A DNA stretch of 64,000 nt from Dermatemys mawii. Its lineage: Eukaryota > Chordata > Testudines > Dermatemydidae. This document shows positions 48,526 to 60,299 of this stretch, in pieces. Made by a program: the position numbers and the translations under genes. Each line of letters starts with the position of its first letter. Position 1 is the stretch's first letter. The notes beneath the pieces were generated by a model. That model worked only from the letters and a program-made list of their open reading frames with translations. It had not been told where the DNA came from and made no database searches. The stretch covers positions 15,525,360 to 15,589,359 of the forward strand of contig ML677334.1 in NCBI GenBank assembly GCA_007922305.1, in the 5' to 3' direction.

Positions 48526-49105
48526 GTTCCCTACTGCACTGACATAAGTCAACCTTCATGAGAGGCATAAGGCTTATATCAGTGCAGCTAGGGCAAAACA
48601 ATGTCTGTGTAGACACTGGGTCCCTTACATCAGCTGTCTTATCAATTTCACAGCAGAAGCCCTGAAACTGACAAAAAAGCAGAGCAGCTAGATCCCAGAT
48701 TTCCCCTTGCTCCTGACTGGGAGCTAGGGCAAAAATCTGAGGTCTCTACCTCACCTGCTCCCCCAGAGGTCAGGCAACATTGTCAATTTCACTGCTTCCC
48801 CCCTACCTGGCAGGGAATGGGGTCTGGAAGGAACACAAGAAGCTCCAGGTGGCTTCCACACACCCTCCCCACCAGGGAACGGGGGCAGCCAGGTTCCGGG
48901 CACAGAGCTACTAGCCGAGCTGAGAGCCCAGTCTCCCCGCTCCCCACACTCCCCACTTCAGTCGTTGGAAATGCTGCTGGTCAGGACTCACACTACCAAC
49001 CCAAGGAGGGAAATGTGGATATGCACCACCAGATTAATTTATTGCGGTGGCTGTAAGCCAACCTCATATAGGTCGATTTAGATTTGTTATGTAGACGTAT
49101 CCTAA
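48438..49105. mobile_element. MITE-like element of about 670 bp
   Basis: Left end 'aaagtctggtctacgctata' and right end, read in reverse, 'cttaggatacgtctacataa' are imperfectly inverted. Inner inverted pairs include 'ataggtcaac' and 'cctcatataggtcgatt'. The GC-rich centre (48810-48960) has open frames without domains. Related fragments are at 28565-28800 and 47292-47414. Superfamily not determined. Confidence 0.5.
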
Positions 49106-50074
49106 GCAGAATAAGCTAATTTAAGCACTTCCATTTCTGTAATCAATCAGTATATTTTTTCTTCTGTTAACTCAGTTGTGTCTTTCATTCTTCTTTCTGT
49201 AAAGAGAGAGGTTTTCTTTTTACTTAGAGGTTTCAGATTTAATCCAAACATTTAATTTGCAAACTGAAACTATACTGATTATTTAAAGGATGGCTTTTTT
49301 TGTTTGTTTATTCTGCACGGTGAAAAAACAATTGGTCACAAGACAGAAACTAGCAATTGCTACTGCTCTAAACAACTTATTTGATGTTCCTCAAGCTGCC
49401 TTCAGCATACGTCTCAAATAAGCATTTATATTTTTCTAAGCAGTTTAAGTCAATGCTTAAACAGAGTTTGGTAAATGCATTTTAAAAGCAGTTCTTTAAT
49501 TTATCAGATTTTTTGTTTTCAATCTAATGAGTAGCTAAGCATTTCCCAAGAATTTCTCAAATGCTGGAGGCATTTCACAGGTAGTGTCTTAAAATGTAAC
49601 AGGATCCTCATGGAGGAAACAGATAGATGCTGTGATTCTTCCTTGTGCATTTTCTGGAGATAGGCTTTATGCTTTATACTCCTGTTAGGACAAAAAAAAA
49701 AAAAAAAGACTGTGTTTGTATGGTCGAGGTTAAATTCACATGGTAATTAGAAGTAGTAGTGTGTGGCGATATGGGCTTTAGGGTGAGATTTCAAATAGTA
49801 ATTTAGGGATTTTTTTTAAAGGGACCAAGGAAAGAGAGTTGAGTCTTCTGCTGAGTGTACTGAGTGAAGAGTCAGTCAATTGGATATGGACATTCAAAGG
49901 TTGTGGACTGTGCAGTGGAGTCAAAGAGAGAATGGATGGTGGATAGCAGTGATTGCATTGTAGCAGAGGGGGAAAGGATAAGGTAACTTCTGTTGTGCAG
50001 TGGTAGGGGAGTTAAAAAAGGTGGAGATGGGAATAGGATTGCCAAGCAGAAGAAACAGGGACATTTCTAAGTAA
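49106..50074. other. unique sequence, nothing recognised
   Basis: No supported feature except an A-run near 49690. Confidence 0.45.
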
Positions 50075-50760
50075 GCTAGCTAAAAGGGACCATTATAATC
50101 ACCTGGTATGACCTCCTGCGTAACAATACATAGAATTTCACCCATCATTTCCTGCATCAAGACCATTACATTTGATTGAGACACAGCATAACTTTTAGAA
50201 AGAAGTCCAATCCTGATTTAGAGACTTCATCTGATGGAGAATCCACCACATCCCTTGGTAACTTGTTTGAATATGTAATTACCACTAAAATAATTATACT
50301 TATTTCTAGTCTGAATGTGTCAAGCTTCAGATTCCTGGAATTTGCTCTTTTTATGCCTATACCTGCTAGGTTAAAGACCTCTACTGTCAGAAATTTTCTT
50401 TCCATGTACATACTTCAGATCATGATCAAATCACCTCAACGTTTTTGTTAAGCAAAAATAGATGCAGTTTCTTCAACCTCTCATTATAAGAAAAGGTTTT
50501 CTAGACCTTGAATCATTCCTGTAGCTCTTCTCTGAACTTTTCAGTTTTTCCAACATATTTTAGAGGTGTGAACCTCAAACCTAGACATATAGTATTCCAG
50601 TAATTGTCTCACTAATGCTATTTACAGAGGCAATACCACACCCTGTTCCTAGTCAATATTCCTTTACTTGTATATCCAAGGGTTGCATTAGCACTCTTAG
50701 CCCCAGCCTCTCAGAGAGCTCATGTTCAGTTAGTTATCATTATGATTCACAAATCCTTTA
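50075..50760 (-). mobile_element. old CR1/L3-type LINE 3' part, antisense
   Basis: Antisense LINE phrases are 'gatggagaatccaccacatc', 'tatttctagtctgaatgtgt', 'gtagctcttctctgaacttt' and 'aatgctatttacagaggcaa'. It is more diverged than the copies at 5-10 kb. A broken frame remains on both strands. Confidence 0.7.
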
Positions 50761-53700
50761 CTTACATCCACAGTAGTGCTTTTTCTCAGTCTTCTTCTCT
50801 GTCTCTCCCGCCTTTGGTTTTGTACTCCTTTTCCTCATCCCCCTCCCCCTTCATCCTATCTCCCCTCTTATGTACACTGAACAGCCACAGCTATTAAAAG
50901 TAAATAATGTAAACAATACTTGATGTCATATCCCGATGCTTCTGCTTCCTACCCTGCAGAACCATAGTTGAGCTACATCATTCAAATCCTGCTCTTCATA
51001 CACACAGATCCTGCCTATGCATAATACAAGTTGGTACCAATAGGAACTGTTGGAAAGAAGTCCTGGAAGTTCAATTTTAGATTAGAAGCATATCCCAATA
51101 CAGTAGATTGTGAAATCAATGCAAATACAGTCCAGTGCTTCTGAAGCTGGAACAATTTAATATCTTCATTTACAATTTTACAGACCTCTGCGCTTCCTGA
51201 TTCCAGCTTAGGTCAGAAATGTTAAAATTTCAAAAGACATTTTCTTTTTGTTGATGGCTATAGCTCAGCAGGAACTGGAATTTCCATCCTGTGAAAAACA
51301 TTTTCATTTCCAGGTTTTTGTTGTTGTTGTTAAGAACCAGAAAAAAAAGGGAGCGAAAAAAGAAATCTGTCCTATGAAAAATTTAATTCCATTTTCAAAG
51401 AACCAACATGGACATTTTTTAAAATGTCCAGGCTGGCAAGGTAGCTTCATGGCTAAACTTGCCTCTAACTGGCAGGCAGGCTGACAGGCTCACTAGAGAG
51501 TCAGCCACTGGAACACTTAGGGAGCCATGCAGCCAGCCCAGCTTCTAGGTGGGCTACCAAGGAACCAGGGGCTGCTTGCCTAGTTTCTTTTGCAACTTTC
51601 AACAGAATGGACATGATCCAGTGGAAAATTGTTCTGTCAACAAGTATTAAACCATCTCTATTGCTGGATCATTAGCAGGAAAATGAAACCTCACAAGAGA
51701 CAATTTATAAAAAAAAATCCTAGACAAATTTTGAAAACACAAGAGTTGAGGTAGGTCAGATAAGAATCCATGATTTTCAATGCATTATTGTATTTGAATT
51801 GTTCTTGCTTTGATTTCTTGAAAAATTATGAAATTATAGCTCCTTTTACTTAGGGGGATTTATCCATGTTAATCTTCCTAATGATCATAACAATTGAATC
51901 ATTTTGTTCTTTATCATTTTTGCTCAGCTTTTACTGATGTGCAATTAAGAAACTACAATTACAACAGAATATAGAAATCTCTGAAGTCTTGACTTCTGGA
52001 AAGGCATGTAATTCTTTGTTTAGAATTGAAATCTCAGCTGGATTGGTTTTAATTAGAAAGTTAATTCCTCTTGCACAGTAAATGAATAATATGAAATATC
52101 TTTGTTCTGACAGGTATCTGTAAAAAATCACAAAGCAAAACAACTCTATTTTGGAGTTAGAGATTTCACTTTATTTTATCACAAGCTACCAGAATTTGCT
52201 ATTTTAGGTCCAAATAGAGCCATTCAATTGTTTTAATGAGGGGATTTTTTTTTTTAATAAATATAAGTTGTGTGTGCAAATGCCACATATGTGGACATGA
52301 TTACCATGCAACTCTGATGATCTCCCTGTGGCCCTTAGCCAAGCATCGATCTAGAAGTTATTTTAAAATGCTAAACTCCTAAGCAACTTTCAACAGTTAC
52401 TTTTCTTTTGTTCAAAAAAAAAAAACACCCCAAAAAACCACCTCACACACCCCACCCTAACTGTCAGAGAAAACTTTCTTTTTATCCCCAACGTGTGAAA
52501 ATGTCCTCCAAAATTACATCTGACAAACTCAGTAAAGGAAAGAATCAGTGCTAGACCAATGACATGCTTTGTACAGCTAACAATATAGCAAGTTAAAACT
52601 CAGATGTCTCACAGCTCTGCCAGGCTATCCGGAGGAACTTTATGCCTTTGGGAAATATAGTAAAACAGGTGAGATGGAGAAAGAGGGGCGATTTCAAGAC
52701 GGACTTAGTTTGAGACATCTGGAGCTTTGGGAATGCTGAACAAATGAAATTTCAGCATGTAGCATTGTTTTCCATGCATGCCCAATTTTTTTTAAAAAAT
52801 CTCTCTTATAATTGTGCCTGCCTCATCACTTATTGTAAATGAAAGAGGATGGCAAATTCCAAGCTTCCCAAAAGTACACATGGCATCCACTTCCTACCCT
52901 GAAAAGACAAGAGAAATCTCACTTTAAAACTGTGACATTAATTTTTTTAAAAAACACTATTAGATAATGTTTTTGGAGTACTGGAGTCATAGCAACATAG
53001 ACGGTTGCCTTTACAGGTGGAAAGATACAAAAAAAAACATTCTAAGAAATTTGAAAACATGGAGGAAAATTATTCTTGGAATAACACATAGATTAATTAT
53101 GTTTGCAATTTGATAGTCTGGTAAGATTTTCAATTATTGCCAGGACATTAAGTTGCAGACTTTTTTTCCATTTGAATCTGGTTAGAGATTTGCAGCTTTT
53201 CCCCTTTCAATGCAAACCTCACTATCTTGCCTTTATCACCTCAACATTACATTACTTCAGAGTGATCTACTATATAGCAGCATCTTAAATGCATATGGAA
53301 TCTAAATTTTTAAGAGCACTTTAATTTCTTTTATTGATTATTTTGGGTAGCTTTTTTTAAAAAAAAAATTACGTCAAACCTAACTATACAGAACAGTACA
53401 AATACTAAATATCTCTTATTTGTTAAAGCCTGCAGAACTTGCTCACAATGTAGTAATCCCAAACTCATGCGGACCAAACCTTTCTACTGTACCACAAAGT
53501 CATTCATATTCAAATTCTACTTTGAACATTTTAAAATAAACGCCCATGGTTTTAGTGAGTCACACCAAAAACAATACATCAGCTCTCCCTGCTGGCTATG
53601 TAGGAGAGATTAGTTAGACCAGGACTCCCCAAACTGTGCATTCCTTTCTGCTGACATCAGATATAATGTTGCTACGGAAACACACAGAGTTAAATCAAAC

Positions 53701-55464
53701 AATAGCAATATGCAAAGATTCTTCCTAGGTTAACATTTCATCAACAAATGGAGATATGTATATCACTTGCTCTAAGGAAGGAAAAGAGAACTATGCCAAT
53801 GAAGCATTTTAAAATTCTACTCTGAGAAATGCTGCTCTGTTATAGCCATTTGTAACATGTTAATTATAGTTAGCATGCACATTTCAATCATTTGTGCAAG
53901 TGTCTATTCAGCTGTCTGGTTATAACAGGATAGTTTTCTTCTTTGGGGCAACCAAAGGCACTTTGTTAAAGTGACTTCAAATCTCTCTACATCTATGCAT
54001 TGTTTCAGATAACTGTCATGCTAATTCCTTTTCAAAGTGGTATGTGAATATTTAATCATTCGTTTCCTACTAATATTAAGGGAAGTCACACAGTTTAATC
54101 TCTATTGCCCAACCTTGAAAATGTAACAATATTGGACACAAATGGGTACGGCTTGACAATGTTGTCTGCAGGACAATTCTCACTCAGCTATTGTATATCT
54201 CTTGTAACAAGGCACATACAGAATCACCTGTAGGGCAAATCATAATGAACTCTCTGATGCAAATTGCAATGGTCAAAGCTCTCTAATTTGGCTTAATGGG
54301 GAAACTGCAGGACTTCACTAATCCACAGGAATGCCACTGTATAAACTCTCACCAAGGTCAGGCCAAATATTTCAGGTAGATTGGAGATTCAGCTGCTGTA
54401 AAATTACTGGTAACCTTATATAATCACATAATCAGCTGTTTATTCATTGTCACTTGGATGAGTAACTGATTGTGATTATTGTGCAAAGCTATGCACTGTC
54501 CACTTTAATCAGCCTATTACCAGAGATCTTTTATGCTTTATTTGTATGTTCATTAGTAGATCTTTATGACACCCGTCATTTAGAAGTTGTGGAAACTGGG
54601 GAAGAAGAGTGACAGAGCCAGTTATCCAAGTTTCCCACTGGAAAAAAAAAAAAAAAAAAGCACTTTTCTGACTTTAATTTTTAAACAAACAATACAAATT
54701 TTTACTTTACAGTGCTGAACTTCTGATGTGTTGCTGCTGGTAATACTGTTTCAAAACCACTTTGAAAGTAGGAAAGTCCTTGCATTCTCCTCCATCAGCC
54801 AAAAAGCAATGAAGCATTACAATTCTCTGCCCATTCTATTAATAGAGTTGCAGCTGAAGCAGAAGAAATTCAAGGACTCTCTCTCTCACATATTTTACAC
54901 CCATATCCCTAAGCAACGAAACACAAATCAAGGCACACAAAGTATAAGTGACTTTTTCTGATGAAGTACTGCAATTGTCTAAGTAGTGAAAAATTCATCA
55001 AACACATTTATTGAATATATTTTCAATTTCCTGCTGGTAAATTTAAAGGATTGCATGGCTTAATACACTGTAGAGTGAATACCACACACACAGTACATAT
55101 CCAGTGCAATACACAAGGACAGAAAATGGAACCCCACATATCGTAACACTGTAACAAGAAAGAAATATCAATGCATCCAGAGCTATTGCAGTGTCTTATC
55201 AATATTAGGCAGTAGGCATAGGCTTATTAAGAGCGAGAGGAGTTAAATGTTAAGACATTTACTATGTAACCAATACTAGAAAATAGCATGAGCTAATAGA
55301 ACCAGTAAGTTTTGAGCTAAGCATGGTAAACCTGAAATCGGATCTCTTGTAAAGCTTTTTTTTTTTTTTTTTGGTCAGATAATGTAATGTCCATAATCAG
55401 ATACTGTCATCATATTCATATATCAGATTAGTCTTGCAATACATTAGATACATTGGCTAATAAC
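50761..55464. other. mostly unique AT-rich sequence
   Basis: 4.7 kb with no gene recognised. Homopolymers lie at 54642-54659 (A18) and 55355-55373 (T). 51240-51620 has a slightly repeat-like texture ('agtcagccactggaacactt') but no defined ends. Confidence 0.4.
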
Positions 55465-55560
55465 CCAACTCAGGGATCAGGAGCTCATTGTGCTAGGTGC
55501 TGTACAAACACAGGAAAAAACGCTCCTTGCCCCAAATAGTTTAGATAATGCCTTACTGTT
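55465..55560 (+). repeat. dispersed repeat fragment ('tgtgctaggtgctgtacaaa')
   Basis: The phrase 'tgtgctaggtgctgtacaaa' followed by 'ttgccccaaatagttta' is a widespread amniote repeat tail. The family is not assigned. Confidence 0.4.
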
Positions 55561-56429
55561 TTCCACCAGATCTGCTTCCTCTCCCCCACACCCTAATAGC
55601 CACCCACAGAAAGTTACTAAGCAGGACCTTTCACTAAGTGGAATGCCCTCCTGTGGCAAACACAATATTATTTTTTGTCTGTCTGTGTAAGCATTGCAGA
55701 TGGATTTCACAGGCATGACTTTGGATGACTCTGGAGTTACCTCAGAGATTGTCACATATTGTGGTGTCTGATCGGCATTTATCTACAGTAAAGTCACAAG
55801 CCCCATCACCAAGTCTGGGTCAGCTTAGCCAATCATAACTATTACTAACCTTAGTGAACTACTATGAACTTTACCTGACACAAGGTGTATCATCATGTCT
55901 GCTTCTCTTTTAAAAATCAGATCCATTGAAAAACAATATGATTTTTGTGCGCTTTTGAGGGCATACTCTGCTGCAAATTACTCCCTTGACACCTCTCTGT
56001 AATTTTTTTCTGCTTACTCAACACTTTTTTTGGTTGTTTGGAACTAAGCAAAAGGCAAAATATTCCACAGAAAGATTTCAGCTATTTTTCTTTAGCTCAA
56101 CTTTCCTTTTAAGACAAAAATATTGTCAAAAGCCTTCAAGCCTTCCAAATAACCTTAAAAAGGGAGTGTTTGTCCAGTCAGAAAGTGATGATAGATAGTA
56201 AGTGTGAATTTACTACGGATTTATTATGCTGATGATTTCAATCAGGTTCTTTAAATTTTCTATAGTTTTGAGAAATAAGGGGTCAAACTTTTCCCCTGTA
56301 GCATTAAAAGCAAATAGGGTGAAAGGACACACCAAAACCTTCTGACAAACACAACAACATAAGATTCTCCCTACCTTCTTATCAGTTCTAAGGATCTGTC
56401 CTGTTCCAGCAAAGTCAATAGGAAGCTTA
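55561..56429. other. unique sequence up to the Harbinger target site
   Basis: No supported feature. The TTA at 56427-56429 is the target duplication of the element that follows. Confidence 0.5.
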
Positions 56430-56560
56430 GGGCATGGTTACACTTACAAGATTATAGCGCTATTGGTTATAGCGGTCTCCTTATACAGTAATATGTGTAG
56501 TGCTATTGTATGTCCACACTGAGATGCGCCAGCGTTATAGCATGGCCACATTTGCAGCAG
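56430..56560. repeat. Harbinger left TIR and subterminal repeats
   Basis: Contains the terminal inverted repeat and several copies of a 'ttatagcgctat' motif ('attatagcgctattggttat' at 56450, 'gcgttatagcatgg' at 56531). These are likely docking sites for the Myb-like protein and transposase. The same motif recurs at the right end. Confidence 0.7.
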
Positions 56561-56798
56561 TTAATGTGGCATTAAGAGCAGCGCATTAGGGCATGTATCC
56601 CACAGTGCACCTCTTCCCGATCTGGCGCCATGCCTTGTGGTAGGGAGGCATCACTTGCGGGGCATTCTGCATTGTGTTTCAACTACCCATGATGCTTTTT
56701 GGCATATCCCAGCAATCCCTGTGTTTCCATCCACCTCAGGCACCATCTTTCAACAGCTGCAGCAAAGCACGCTCTGTCTTCCATTGTCGTGTGCCGCA

Positions 56799-58031
56799 AT
56801 GAATACAGAACTGCTGTGGAACATGCTGACGACTGTCGCCAGCACATCTCTGTGTGCAGTGGAGTTAATCCTTGACATGGAGGATGACAGTGATGAGTCT
56901 GAAGATGAGATCGAAGCGGTGAACATGTTTGATACGAAGTTTCTTGTGTCATTAACAGACATGCTCACGGCCGTTGAACGCCGCTTCTGGGCACAGGAAA
57001 TGAGTACTAAGTGGTGGGATCGCATCATCATGCGAGTCTGGGACGACGAGCAGTGGCTGCAAAACTTTCGCATGAGAAAAGCCACTTTCATAGGACTGTG
57101 TGCTCAACTCGCTCCCCGCCCTGCGGCTCAAGGACACCAGACTGAGAGCTGCCCTCCCAGTGGAGAAGCGGGTGGCTATCGTGATCTGGAAGCTGGCTAC
57201 CTCAGACAGCTACCGATCGGTGGCCAACCACTTTGGGGTTGGAAAGTCGACCGTTGGAGTTGTTCTGATGCAAGTGTGCAGGGCCATTAATCACATCCTG
57301 CTACAAAAAATCATGACTCTGGGTAACGTGCATGACATTGTTGCTGGCTTTGAAGAAATGGGTTTCCCTAACTGTGGAAGGGCGATAGATGGGACCCATA
57401 TACCTATTCTGGCGCCCACCCACCTAGCAGATGAGTATGTTAACCAAAAGGGGTACTTCTCCATGGTTCTCCAGGATCACCGTGGGCATTTTACTGACAT
57501 TAACGCGGGCTGGTCTGGAAAGGTGCATGACGCATGCATCTTCCGCAAAAGTGCCCTGTTCACAAAACTGCAAGCCGGGACTTTTTTCCCAGACTAGAGG
57601 ATCCCCTGGGGGAAGTGGAAATGCCCATAGTGATTCTTGGCGACCCCGCTTACCCTTTAATGCCCTGGCTCATGAAACCCTACACAGGGAGCCTGGACAG
57701 CAGTAAGGAAAGGTTCAACTACAGGCTTAGCCAGTGTCGAATGACTGTGGAGTGTGCTTTTGGGCGTCTCAAGATGCGTTGGCGCTGTCTTTATGGGAGG
57801 CTAGACTTGGCTGAGGTTAGTATCTCCGCGGTCATTTCCGCATGCTGTGCCCTACATAATCTTTATGAGCGGAAGGGCGAAGGCTTCACTCAGGCATGGT
57901 CCTCGGAGGTTCACTGCCTCGAGGCCACATATACCCAGCCGGAGAGCAGGGTTCTTAGAGGGGCCCAGTGCGAGGCTGTTAGGATCAGGGAAGCCTTGAG
58001 GGAACATTCTGAGGCTGAAAGCCAGTTCTAA
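56799..58031 (+). pseudogene. Harbinger transposase (HARBI1-like), two frameshifts
   Basis: Encodes a DDE endonuclease of the DDE_Tnp_4 (HARBI1) type that cuts and joins transposon ends in the nucleus. I place the start at the ATG at 56799 (MNTELLWNML); longer frames upstream begin with GTG. In order: an acidic stretch (DMEDDSDESEDE), an RRFWAQ/WWDR region, a helix-turn-helix (YRSVANHFGVGKSTV, about 57211-57255), and the catalytic triad. The triad is D in AIDGTHIPI (57388), D in ILGDPAYPLMPW (57642) and E in VECAFGRLK (57750), with D-E spacing of 36. Frame 0 gives way to frame 1 near the C-run at 57114-57117 (one base gained). Frame 1 ends in a stop at 57595 and continues in frame 0 (one base lost). 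The product would therefore be truncated before the second D. Confidence 0.92.
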
Positions 58032-58121
58032 TGGGAAGTGCAGAGGGAGGGAGGGAGGGAGCATTCTTTTAATAGGAACAGGCATTTGCTTTTCTGTAGC
58101 CTGTAATAATGTATGTACACT

Positions 58122-58156
58122 GAATAAAGAAACCCATTTATTAAGAAGACAATTCA
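58122..58156. terminator. convergent polyadenylation signals
   Basis: AATAAA on the + strand at about 58123, 90 bp after the transposase stop. On the - strand, AATAAA (as TTTATT) lies at about 58136 and 58151, roughly 95-110 bp beyond the end of the Myb-like gene. The two transcripts therefore end tail to tail. Confidence 0.7.
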
Positions 58157-58941
58157 TTTATTGAACAGATACTTCAGTTGCTGAAAGAAAATATTGTGAT
58201 GCATGTGATGGGGAAGCAGGGGGAGGTGCAATTGGGGTGGCATGGGGTCAGTCAGAGATTGGAAGATGTCCGGGTCTCTGAGTCTCCAGTGCCCTCACAG
58301 TGGCCATGTCCCCCGAACCCCATTTGTGGAGGGCAGTAAGGCATGTTATTAGGGGTTGACTGCAGTGGATAATGGTCTGGGGGTTGTTTGGTGAAGACAG
58401 AGGGGTTGGAGGCAGCTGTGGCTGGTGATAACCATATAGCTGGTTATAGTGGCCTGGAGAGTACAGGTTTTGGGGCAAATGATAATTGGGGCGGAGAGCG
58501 CAGTGCTTCTCCTCCTGAATGGTGGCAATCCCCTGCATAGTCTCCAATTGAAGCTGCAGTAATGAGAGAAGCTTATCGGTGCTTTTCCAGCAGGGAATCA
58601 CGTTCTCCTGCCGCGCCTTCTCCCTCCACTTGCTCTGGTCCTCCCTCCACCTCTGTGCAACTCGATTCTCTGTTACAGCCTGTTGCATTACTTGCTGTAC
58701 AAGATCCTCTTTGCTCCTTCATGGCCGCTTCCTCAGTCGCCTCAGCCTCTCAGCTGTTGATAAGAGCGATGGCAGAGGGCTCAAGGATGATCCTTCTAAA
58801 ATAAAAAGATACATTTGACAGTGGTTCCTTGTGAACAGCAGACATGCCTATGATTCCCCCACATTCCTCGTTTGCCTGTCCCACAGACAGCACAGATACA
58901 GCAAAGGAGCCCCTGCCATGGTGAGTGCACTCCAGAGGCAA

Positions 58942-59134
58942 GGGAAATGATTTTTTCCCTGCTCCAGACAAGCTGTGCTGGGGGATGGGGTGGGGAGTGC
59001 CGGTAAGTTGCAGGAGCCCTACTCTGAGCAGCAGACAGGGAGAAAGATTTCTGCCCTGCCCTGAAAAGTTGTGGCGGGGTCGGGGGGCGGAGGGAGTGGA
59101 GTGCCTGGAAGTGGCAGGAGCCCTACTCTGAACA
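58942..59134. repeat. degenerate tandem duplication inside Harbinger
   Basis: Two units of about 90 bp (58942-59030 and 59039-59134). They share 'ttccctgctcca'/'tgccctgccctga', then 'gggagtgc'/'ggagtgc', then 'gcaggagccctactctga'. The first unit contains a donor-like 'cggtaagt' on the + strand. Confidence 0.65.
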
Positions 59135-59155
59135 CTGTTCCAACATTCTCCATAG

Positions 59156-59452
59156 GTGTTTGTCCTGGAAGATATCTCGTTGCTTCGAGTCACAGAGGAA
59201 CAAAGGGAAGAGATTTTAATGAGATGTGGCTTCCGCCCAGGGCCATATGCAGCTTGCCTATATGCAGCAATGCTCCCCCAACCCATTGTAGCACAGTGGC
59301 GGGGACTAGTGACCGTGACCGGGGCCATGCTGGCTCTCCCGGGAAACCTGCGCAGGTGCATTGCAAGCGCTCTTATTGAGACCTTTGAAGAGATTACTGA
59401 TGATGATTACCGTGAGGTGATAGACTACATCAATGCATTATTCCACATGTAG
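59156..59452 (+). CDS. third Harbinger ORF/exon, BEN-domain-like C-terminus
   Basis: A 98-codon open stretch that begins directly after an acceptor-like 'acattctccatag' (AG at 59154-59155) and ends in TAG at 59450. It has no ATG near its start, so it looks like a terminal exon. It begins VFVLEDISLLRVTEEQREEI. The C-terminal part (ALPGNLRRCIASALIETF then EEITDDDYREVIDYINAL) has the spacing of the last helices of BEN domains: LP, I after 7 residues, F after 8 more, T, then I. Preceding PYAACLYAAMLPQPIVAQW fits the earlier BEN helix. It is antisense to the Myb-like gene, and the last 15 bp overlap that gene's frame. BEN is my inference; a captured host exon or chance frame is possible. No upstream exon was identified. 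Confidence 0.5.
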   Translation: MFVLEDISLLRVTEEQREEILMRCGFRPGPYAACLYAAMLPQPIVAQWRGLVTVTGAMLALPGNLRRCIASALIETFEEITDDDYREVIDYINALFHM

Positions 59453-60299
59453 GCAAGCATCCCTTTCCACCCCAAGCTGCCTGCCTTCCCCATAGAAAAG
59501 CAGCTTTAACTCCGCAATCCGCTGCTGAGCTGGCCCCTGCAACCGCTGGACGCTGTGGCTGGCTGCCCTCCTGGCTTGAGAACAGCTCCTGGCTGCATGC
59601 GTCCAGGGACTCCTCCGTGCCCTGGGTCGCTGCTGCCTCGTCCTCATCCTCCTCCTCTTCTTCATCCTCCTGCTCTTCGTCCTCCTGCTCACCCCCCCTT
59701 CAGTGGTGGGCTGGGAAGTATCCGTGGTGGTCGATGGAGTGACTGTAGGATCACCACCAAGTATCGCGTGCAGCTCCTTATAAAATCTGCAAGTCACCGG
59801 GGCTGCCCCGGAGCAGCCGTTTGCCTTGTGGGCTTTGCGATACACATTCCTAAGCTCCTTTACCTTAACACAGCACTGCAGAGTGTCCTGCTCATGGCCT
59901 CTTTCCGCCAACGCCTGTAATATCTGCCCATAGGTATCAAAATTCCTGCGGCTAGACTGCAGCTGAGACTGAACAGCCTCTTCTCCCCAACAACTGATGA
60001 GGCCCAGCACCTCACTATTGCTCCACTCTGGGGATTGCCTATTGCGAGGCGGCATGGCACGTGGAGTCATGATGATCAATCAGAATGATCACCTGCAAGG
60101 ATTCCCTGAGAGCATACCACACTTGGCTGGAGCAAACAGGAAGGGGATTTTCAAATTTTCCTGGAACTTTAAAGGGCGGGTCTGATGTGTGGTCACCTGA
60201 GGACAGGACAAAAGAGTTTGCAATTGATGACCAGAGTGGCTCGAATGGGAATTATGGGACGGGCTGGAGGCCAATTAATGAGCAGTGGGTGTCCACATT

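Larger units (their letters stand above)
58248..60070 (-). pseudogene. Harbinger Myb/SANT-like DNA-binding protein, broken
   Basis: The second canonical Harbinger gene, whose product binds the element's subterminal DNA and brings in the transposase. The start is the ATG at 60070 (MTPRAMPPRNRQ). Residues 12-100 form a Myb/SANT-like domain (MADF/MSANTD type) with W16 and W28, then CCVKVKELRNVYRKA and TCRFYKELHAILGG. After the run of seven C's at 59692-59698 the frame shifts by one. The other frame continues as an acidic tail (EDEEEEEDEDEAAATQGTEE, then SLDACSQELFSSQEG), so one base was probably lost. A 3' exon lies at 58753-58248 after an acceptor 'ttatcaacag'. It reads AERLRRLRKRP, a stop at 58719-58721 where CGA to TGA decay is likely, then RSKEDLVQQVMQQ and a glutamine/proline-rich C-terminus. 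The intron donor was not identified. Confidence 0.85.

Noticed and set aside
56637..56798. N-terminal extension of the transposase frame
   Set aside because: It would start at GTG and lies in sequence with no coding character; the ATG at 56799 matches the expected start of the family.
58750..59361. 203-codon open frame on the - strand inside Harbinger
   Set aside because: It is antisense to the + strand BEN-like exon, has arginine/proline-rich shadow composition and overlaps the probable Myb intron.
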